A stretch of 64,000 nucleotides of DNA from Spirochaetales bacterium. Its GTDB lineage: Bacteria > Spirochaetota > Leptospiria > Leptospirales > Leptonemataceae. A program made the position numbers and the translations under genes. Positions 59,974 through 64,000 of this stretch are shown here, piece by piece. The stretch's first letter is position 1. The number at the start of each line of letters is the position of its first letter. Below the pieces are notes generated by a model that was not told where the DNA came from, did no database searches, and was given only the letters and a program-made list of their open reading frames with translations. The stretch covers positions 82,086-146,085 of the forward strand of contig JACKOY010000009.1 in the NCBI GenBank assembly GCA_024233935.1, read 5' to 3'.

Positions 59974-60408
59974 ATGTCCGACAAGGTTCGTGATATCCAA
60001 TCGAAGATCATGAAGAATCTTCATGGTGGCGACCAGATCGCGGCCGCGGTAGCTTACGTACCGCTTTTCGGCTGGGTCTTTGCGTTGGTTTTGAAGAAAG
60101 ATGACGACTTCTGCCAATTCCACGGTCGTCAGGCGATGAAGTTGAACCTGGTCTTGGTCGTTCTGTTCTTTGCGATCTGGGTTCTGGAAAATTTTCCGCT
60201 TTTCTCCTGGGCGTTTGGTGAGGCGGCTTTTCTGCACCCCATTTCACGCTCCGTCTGGCTAATCAGCGTTTTTGCCTTTCTGGCGCTTTCAGCCGTGGGC
60301 GCCTACAAGGCTTTTTCGGAAGAACGCTGGGAGATTCCTTATCTCAACGAGCTGGTGGACACTGCGTTGGACCAGATCAAAGGCGGCGCCGGAAAAGGCG
60401 AATCGTGA
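59974..60408 (+). CDS. DUF4870-like four-TM membrane protein
   Basis: A 144-residue membrane protein: AAAVAYVPLFGWVFALVL and KKDDDFCQFHGRQAMKLNL (the family's H-x-x-QA pattern), two further helices, and a charged C-terminal end. This resembles DUF4870/Tic20-like proteins. The ATG at 59974 follows the tRNAs directly. Its stop overlaps the next gene (GTGATC at 60405). Confidence 0.78.
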   Translation: MSDKVRDIQSKIMKNLHGGDQIAAAVAYVPLFGWVFALVLKKDDDFCQFHGRQAMKLNLVLVVLFFAIWVLENFPLFSWAFGEAAFLHPISRSVWLISVFAFLALSAVGAYKAFSEERWEIPYLNELVDTALDQIKGGAGKGES

Positions 60409-60800
60409 TCGACCGATTGCGATCGATTGTGGGCGATTCAAGGGCCCGGGCGGCTTTCTATGAGGCGCCGTTGCTTATCTCATGGATATTTGGGATCACC
60501 TGGGAAGTCGACAGCGGCGCTCGCAGGGCAGCGGGGCGGGGACTGACGCTCTTCTTGTGGTTCTTCTTCTTGCACGGTTTGCTGTACCTGACGCGCGGCT
60601 TTCTGGAGGGCTTGTTTCTGGGGCTGGACTTTGAATTCCAGTTGGTCGCAAGCTTGCTTCAGGCTTTGATTGCGCTTGTGTATCTTGCGTTGTCGATCGG
60701 GCTCGCAGTTCAAGAGCTGAGGCCATGGCCGTTTCCGGCCCGCGTGATGGCCGCCATCGACCGCTTTTCCGAGCGTTTCGAAAATGCAATCAGTCGTTGA
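60405..60800 (+). CDS. Hypothetical membrane protein
   Basis: A 131-residue protein starting with GTG (GTGA overlap with the previous gene), with three hydrophobic segments (residues ~20-33, 45-65, 75-103). Not recognised. It overlaps the convergent glycosyltransferase gene by 11 bases. Together with the DUF4870-like gene it forms a two-gene membrane unit. Confidence 0.68.
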   Translation: MIDRLRSIVGDSRARAAFYEAPLLISWIFGITWEVDSGARRAAGRGLTLFLWFFFLHGLLYLTRGFLEGLFLGLDFEFQLVASLLQALIALVYLALSIGLAVQELRPWPFPARVMAAIDRFSERFENAISR

Positions 60801-61911
60801 TCCTCGGGCTGATTGTCCGATAAAGTTCGATCAAGCCATGGACATGTTTTTGCCATTGAAAGTCGGCTGACCGGCGCAGCCCCCCGGTGCGCATTTTCTG
60901 GCTCAGCTTTCGGTCTTCCAGAACCCGACGCACGGCGCGACGCAGGCTTTCCGGATCGCGGGGGTCAAAGTACAGCGCAGCGTCCGCTCCAATTTCGGGC
61001 AGACAGGAGGCGCTGGAGCTGACGGCGGGAGTTCCGCAGGCCATAGACTCAATCAGCGGAAAACCGAACCCTTCCAGTAGCGACGGAAAGATGAATAGCC
61101 GGGCGGCGCCGTACATCGCGGGGAGTTCCGCTTCCGGGACGCGCGGCAGAAGGACGAGATGATCCTGGGCTCGTTCGCGTTCCAGTGCGGCACTGACGTA
61201 TTCCGGCAGCTTTCCCGCAGTGCCGGCCAGCACCAGTTTCTCCTTCAATGTCCCGGACCGCCATAGGGGCGCAAGCGAACGGATCACAAAATCGATATTC
61301 TTGTGCATCTTGCCGATGCCGACCGCCAGCAGGTATTCGGCCGGGAGGTCGTACTTGCGCCGAAACTTCCGTTGAACGTCGCCACCGGTGGGGCGAAACA
61401 GGCCATGGTTGATTCCGTTATAGAGCACGGTCGTTTTGGGTGCGGCCCGCGGATAGCGTTTAAGAAATTCCATTCGCGTTGTGTCAGAGACGGTTGCGAT
61501 GTGGGCCGCACGTCTGGCGATCATCGCAAGCAGGCTGGACGCGTAGATTCTATACTGGGGTTTTGCAAACTCCCTGGATTGCAGATGGATTAGGTCATGT
61601 AGCATGACCAGCGTTTTGCCAAGATACCGGACGGGGGCGTTGTAGTGGGGCACATGCAGGATTTCGTCGATATCCGGGCCAGGAAAATGCACTTGCTCCC
61701 GCATCGAGTAGATCGGACTGTTAAATTCAGTAATCGGACCTGCGAAGTCGGGCAGGAACCTGCGGATTTCCCGCTCGGCCCCCAGCAGGTGCAGTCGCAC
61801 TTCGGGCGTGGCGGTCAAAAGCGCGAGTACGTTCTGGATTTGGGTGCCGATTCCGGAGTGTGCGATCATGCGGGCGTCAAAACGAACTTTCAGGGGGCCT
61901 TGGGCTGACAT
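60790..61911 (-). CDS. Glycosyltransferase family 4 protein
   Basis: A 373-residue GT-B fold retaining glycosyltransferase: SGIGTQIQNVLALL in the N-terminal domain, HDLIHLQSREF, and the donor site PSLLEGFGFPLIESMACGTPAVSS with the E-x7-E motif. Probably makes a cell-surface or capsular polysaccharide. The ATG at 61911 is chosen (MSAQGPLKVRFDARMI); longer frames lack sense. The lipoprotein gene starts divergently at about the same point. Confidence 0.92.
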   Translation of the reverse strand: MSAQGPLKVRFDARMIAHSGIGTQIQNVLALLTATPEVRLHLLGAEREIRRFLPDFAGPITEFNSPIYSMREQVHFPGPDIDEILHVPHYNAPVRYLGKTLVMLHDLIHLQSREFAKPQYRIYASSLLAMIARRAAHIATVSDTTRMEFLKRYPRAAPKTTVLYNGINHGLFRPTGGDVQRKFRRKYDLPAEYLLAVGIGKMHKNIDFVIRSLAPLWRSGTLKEKLVLAGTAGKLPEYVSAALERERAQDHLVLLPRVPEAELPAMYGAARLFIFPSLLEGFGFPLIESMACGTPAVSSSASCLPEIGADAALYFDPRDPESLRRAVRRVLEDRKLSQKMRTGGLRRSADFQWQKHVHGLIELYRTISPRIND

Positions 61912-61942
61912 GAGGACTACCGAAACGATACTCGAAGAAAGA

Positions 61943-62254
61943 GTGCGGGTCCGTTGGATCAATACTATTTTGCGTTCGTTCTGGGTGACGGTTGCCTTTA
62001 CGCTGACCGCCTGCACGACGCCCGACGATCAATTACTTTCGCCGGCCGAGGCAAACGAGCGCATTCTGGCCGCCTATGCGGCCCGTGATTATCAATGCGG
62101 CACCGGCCACTCTTTGACCATCCCGATCTATGCCGACGCGGACCGCGAGGACGTCGAAGCTTGCGTCTATAATATCCTGGCGGTCGACTGCAGCGTTTGG
62201 TCGAGCTCTTCGAACATCCCGGTCGTTTGCCTGGCCATTCAGCTGAGCCTGTAG
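61943..62254 (+). CDS. Small hypothetical lipoprotein
   Basis: A 103-residue predicted lipoprotein from the GTG at 61943 (MRVRWINTILRSFWVTVAFTLTAC, in part; lipobox LTAC, Cys25). An ATG at 61910 gives 11 more residues. The mature part has four more cysteines (YQCGTG, VEACVYN, VDCSVW, VVCLAI) that may pair. No family recognised. It overlaps the convergent oxidoreductase gene by 16 bases. Confidence 0.6.
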   Translation: MRVRWINTILRSFWVTVAFTLTACTTPDDQLLSPAEANERILAAYAARDYQCGTGHSLTIPIYADADREDVEACVYNILAVDCSVWSSSSNIPVVCLAIQLSL

Positions 62255-63291
62255 GCCTGCTCAATTATTCGAATTCCGTGCAACGAGTCGAGGGGGCGCG
62301 TCGTAATGCGTTCTTCTTCCCGCACAAAATCGCGTTCGGACGGGCGTCCACGGCGAGTTTCACGGCGGACCTCGCGGTAGAGGTTCAGCCACGGACCTGG
62401 TGGGGCATGGCGCACGCGAACCGGCCGTAGCTCTCGAAAACCCTTGTAGCGCCTCGAGGCAGCGGTGCGAAAGACCCGCAGCCCACCATTTCCGATCTCG
62501 ATCCGGCCGCGTTCGCAATCCAGAACCATTTCGAACTCAAAGTGGGCCCGGCGACCGCCGGCTTCGAGGAACGCCTGGTGGTCCTGAAATTGAAACCCCA
62601 GGCATGCCGTGTGCTCTACCGAGCGGGCGCTTTTGCGCAGTACCCGGCCGTAACGGGCAAGGGGCGGCCCGCCGGAATACCACAGCAACAGGTCCAGCCA
62701 GTGTACGGCATCGTGCAACAGGGGGCCAACCCGGGCGCCCCGCGGCGGTTCGCCCGTAAGGACGCGGCCCGTAATCATTCGGAGGGGGCCGAGGGTTTTG
62801 CGTTCCAGATAGCGAAATACCGTGCGATACGCGGCATGATAGCGTCGTTCAAAATTGATCCACACGCGGACCCGGGCCTTGCGGGCGACGTCCAGCAGAC
62901 GCTGGGCGTCTTTCGTGTTTGTGGCCAGCGGTTTCTCAACGACCAGCGAACGCGCCCCGGCTGCGATGGCCTCGCAGGCCAGGTCCACGTGGGCCCCCGT
63001 GCTTGCGGCGATGATGACCAGTTCGGGTCCTTCGGTAAGGGCTTGCTGCCAGGCTGTTGTCAGCTGCAATTCGCGGCCTGGTCGGCCCCACCACCGTTTG
63101 AAATCGGCAAGGCGGCCCGGCTTTGGATCGCAGGCTGCGACGAGTTGAAAAGGGGGTTGGCGGTGCGCTTTCTCATTCAGAGCACGCAGGCTGCCCGCAT
63201 GGGTGCAGGGCTTGAACCGTAGCGGATCATTCTCAAGCGACCAGGCGATTCGTCCCAGGCCCAGAAGCGCGGTGCGGATAGGTGTACTCAC
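62239..63291 (-). CDS. Gfo/Idh/MocA-family oxidoreductase
   Basis: A 350-residue NAD(P)-dependent sugar or cyclitol oxidoreductase: TALLGLGRIAWSL (Rossmann glycines), VEKPLATN (catalytic Lys in EKP), and LHDAVHWLDLLLW (catalytic-type His and Asp). The GTG start at 63291 overlaps the upstream membrane gene by 4 bases (GTGA). With the GT4 gene nearby, a role in surface polysaccharide sugar metabolism is plausible but only by neighbourhood. Confidence 0.88.
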   Translation of the reverse strand: MSTPIRTALLGLGRIAWSLENDPLRFKPCTHAGSLRALNEKAHRQPPFQLVAACDPKPGRLADFKRWWGRPGRELQLTTAWQQALTEGPELVIIAASTGAHVDLACEAIAAGARSLVVEKPLATNTKDAQRLLDVARKARVRVWINFERRYHAAYRTVFRYLERKTLGPLRMITGRVLTGEPPRGARVGPLLHDAVHWLDLLLWYSGGPPLARYGRVLRKSARSVEHTACLGFQFQDHQAFLEAGGRRAHFEFEMVLDCERGRIEIGNGGLRVFRTAASRRYKGFRELRPVRVRHAPPGPWLNLYREVRRETRRGRPSERDFVREEERITTRPLDSLHGIRIIEQAYRLS

Positions 63292-63587
63292 CCCGAACGC
63301 AGCCGCTCCACGACTCGATCGAGAAGATAGAGCACAAGCAACCCGCCCAGCCCCCACCAGACAGTGCCCAGCAAGGCGGACGCAAGTATGACCGGGCCGT
63401 CGCCCGGCAGAAGAAAGTACAGAATGCTGACCGGGGCATCGAAAAGATAGATTTCCTCGCAGTTCGTTATGCAGCGCAGGGGCCCGGTGGTGGTGCGCGT
63501 CATCACCATGATCAGATGCAGGAGTGCGGCCGGTAGAAAGCCGACATAGAATTCGGTGCGGTTGAGAAGGTAGCGTAGTAGTTCCAT
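63288..63587 (-). CDS. Small membrane protein
   Basis: A 99-residue protein with about three hydrophobic segments (residues ~12-28, 52-68, 72-90), starting MELLRYLLNRTEFYV. Two cysteines (RCITNCEE) lie in the loop between the first two. Not recognised. Co-translated with the Gfo/Idh gene. Confidence 0.68.
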   Translation of the reverse strand: MELLRYLLNRTEFYVGFLPAALLHLIMVMTRTTTGPLRCITNCEEIYLFDAPVSILYFLLPGDGPVILASALLGTVWWGLGGLLVLYLLDRVVERLRSG

Positions 63588-63662
63588 CGTTGTCTACGAA
63601 ATGGTTTACGCAGTTTCGTCCCGAAAGAACATTGGACCTCCCCCGACGAATGCCCCTTTGCC

Positions 63663-64000
63663 ATGTCTGCGGCAAGAACTAAATATTCCCGTGGCCGGAT
63701 AGAGCTCCTGCCGCCTGTCCTGATCGACAAAATCGCCGCCGGTGAAGTGATCGAGGGTCCTTTCTCGGTCATAAAAGAGCTGGTAGAAAACGCCATCGAC
63801 GCCGGCGCCACGCGCGTTCAGGTGCATACGCGGGCAGGGGGCATTGAGTCCATTGAAGTTCAGGACGATGGTGCGGGAATCTCACGAGATGAATTGCCCC
63901 TGAGTATACAAAGGCATGCGACTTCGAAGATCCAGAGCCTTGAAGATCTGGAAGCCGTGTCCACCTTCGGATTTCGGGGTGAGGCTCTCGCGGCAATTGC
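63663..64000 (+). CDS. mutL: DNA mismatch repair protein MutL (5' part)
   Basis: N-terminal ~112 residues of the GHKL ATPase; the gene runs off the right edge. Visible motifs: IDKIAAGEV, ELVENAIDAGATRV (N-box, Glu-Asn), VQDDGAGI, RHATSKI and FGFRGEALAAI. These are the standard MutL ATP-site blocks. Start MSAARTKYSRGRIELLPP fits the family. It is divergent from the 63288-63587 gene. Confidence 0.97.
   Translation, partial: MSAARTKYSRGRIELLPPVLIDKIAAGEVIEGPFSVIKELVENAIDAGATRVQVHTRAGGIESIEVQDDGAGISRDELPLSIQRHATSKIQSLEDLEAVSTFGFRGEALAAI

Overview
The window is a GC-rich (by eye; not counted) bacterial chromosome segment that carries the replication-origin neighbourhood of a two-membraned, flagellated spirochaete. 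The likely group is Leptospirales or a close relative. Supporting signs are the flgK-flgL-fliW-csrA order with leptospiral-type N-termini, the mnmE-jag-yidC-yidD-rnpA-rpmH | dnaA-dnaN-recF-DUF721 block, LpxD (lipid A synthesis), many short-lipobox lipoproteins, and frequent GTG/TTG starts with 4-base stop/start overlaps. I see no insertion sequence, prophage, integrase, CRISPR array or rRNA. Coding density is very high.

Layout. 1-4376: uvrB (cut by the window edge), an anti-sigma-type ATPase, an EamA exporter, a nitrilase-fold protein and the DNA polymerase III delta-prime gene. 4469-8083: an envelope cluster of lipoprotein, Omp85-type barrel, lipoprotein and CsgG-like protein. 8110-13831: a malic-enzyme-like protein, then on the minus strand a CWC protein, redoxin, GDPD, panC, SDR and mnmA. 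13923-18235: the minus-strand flagellar hook/filament operon flgK-flgL-fliW-csrA plus a small secreted protein; a FlgN-like chaperone gene lies apart at 20791-21312. 18359-28445: MFS exporter, histidine phosphatase, a 468-base non-coding gap, lipoproteins, purD and valS. 28579-43213: thioredoxin with a perfect inverted repeat upstream, PilZ protein, MBL-fold lipoprotein, tpiA, a vWA/sulfatase-fold pair, cnoX, LMW phosphatase, HMG-CoA-lyase-type enzyme, YceI, MaoC, AhpC/TSA, FrnE-type DsbA, TPM protein, msrB and a hotdog thioesterase. 43215-53189: the origin block. Genes point away from rpmH/dnaA on both sides, and a perfect DnaA box lies in the dnaA-dnaN gap. 53191-64000: mixed envelope and metabolic genes (CAP lipoprotein, TauE/SafE, VOC, MAPEG, EEP nuclease, lpxD, ferredoxin, two tandem tRNA-Ser, GT4 glycosyltransferase, Gfo/Idh oxidoreductase) and the start of mutL.

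The most notable pattern is a set of proteins that keep a recognisable enzyme fold but lack expected catalytic or metal-binding residues: the malic-enzyme-like protein, the nitrilase-fold protein, the MBL lipoprotein, the sulfatase-fold membrane protein, the CWC protein and the Walker B of DnaA. All of these come from reading motifs by eye and need alignment. The other leads are the operator-like repeat before trxA, the palindrome between the DnaA box and dnaN, and the four-gene envelope cluster. Most of the rest is ordinary core genome.
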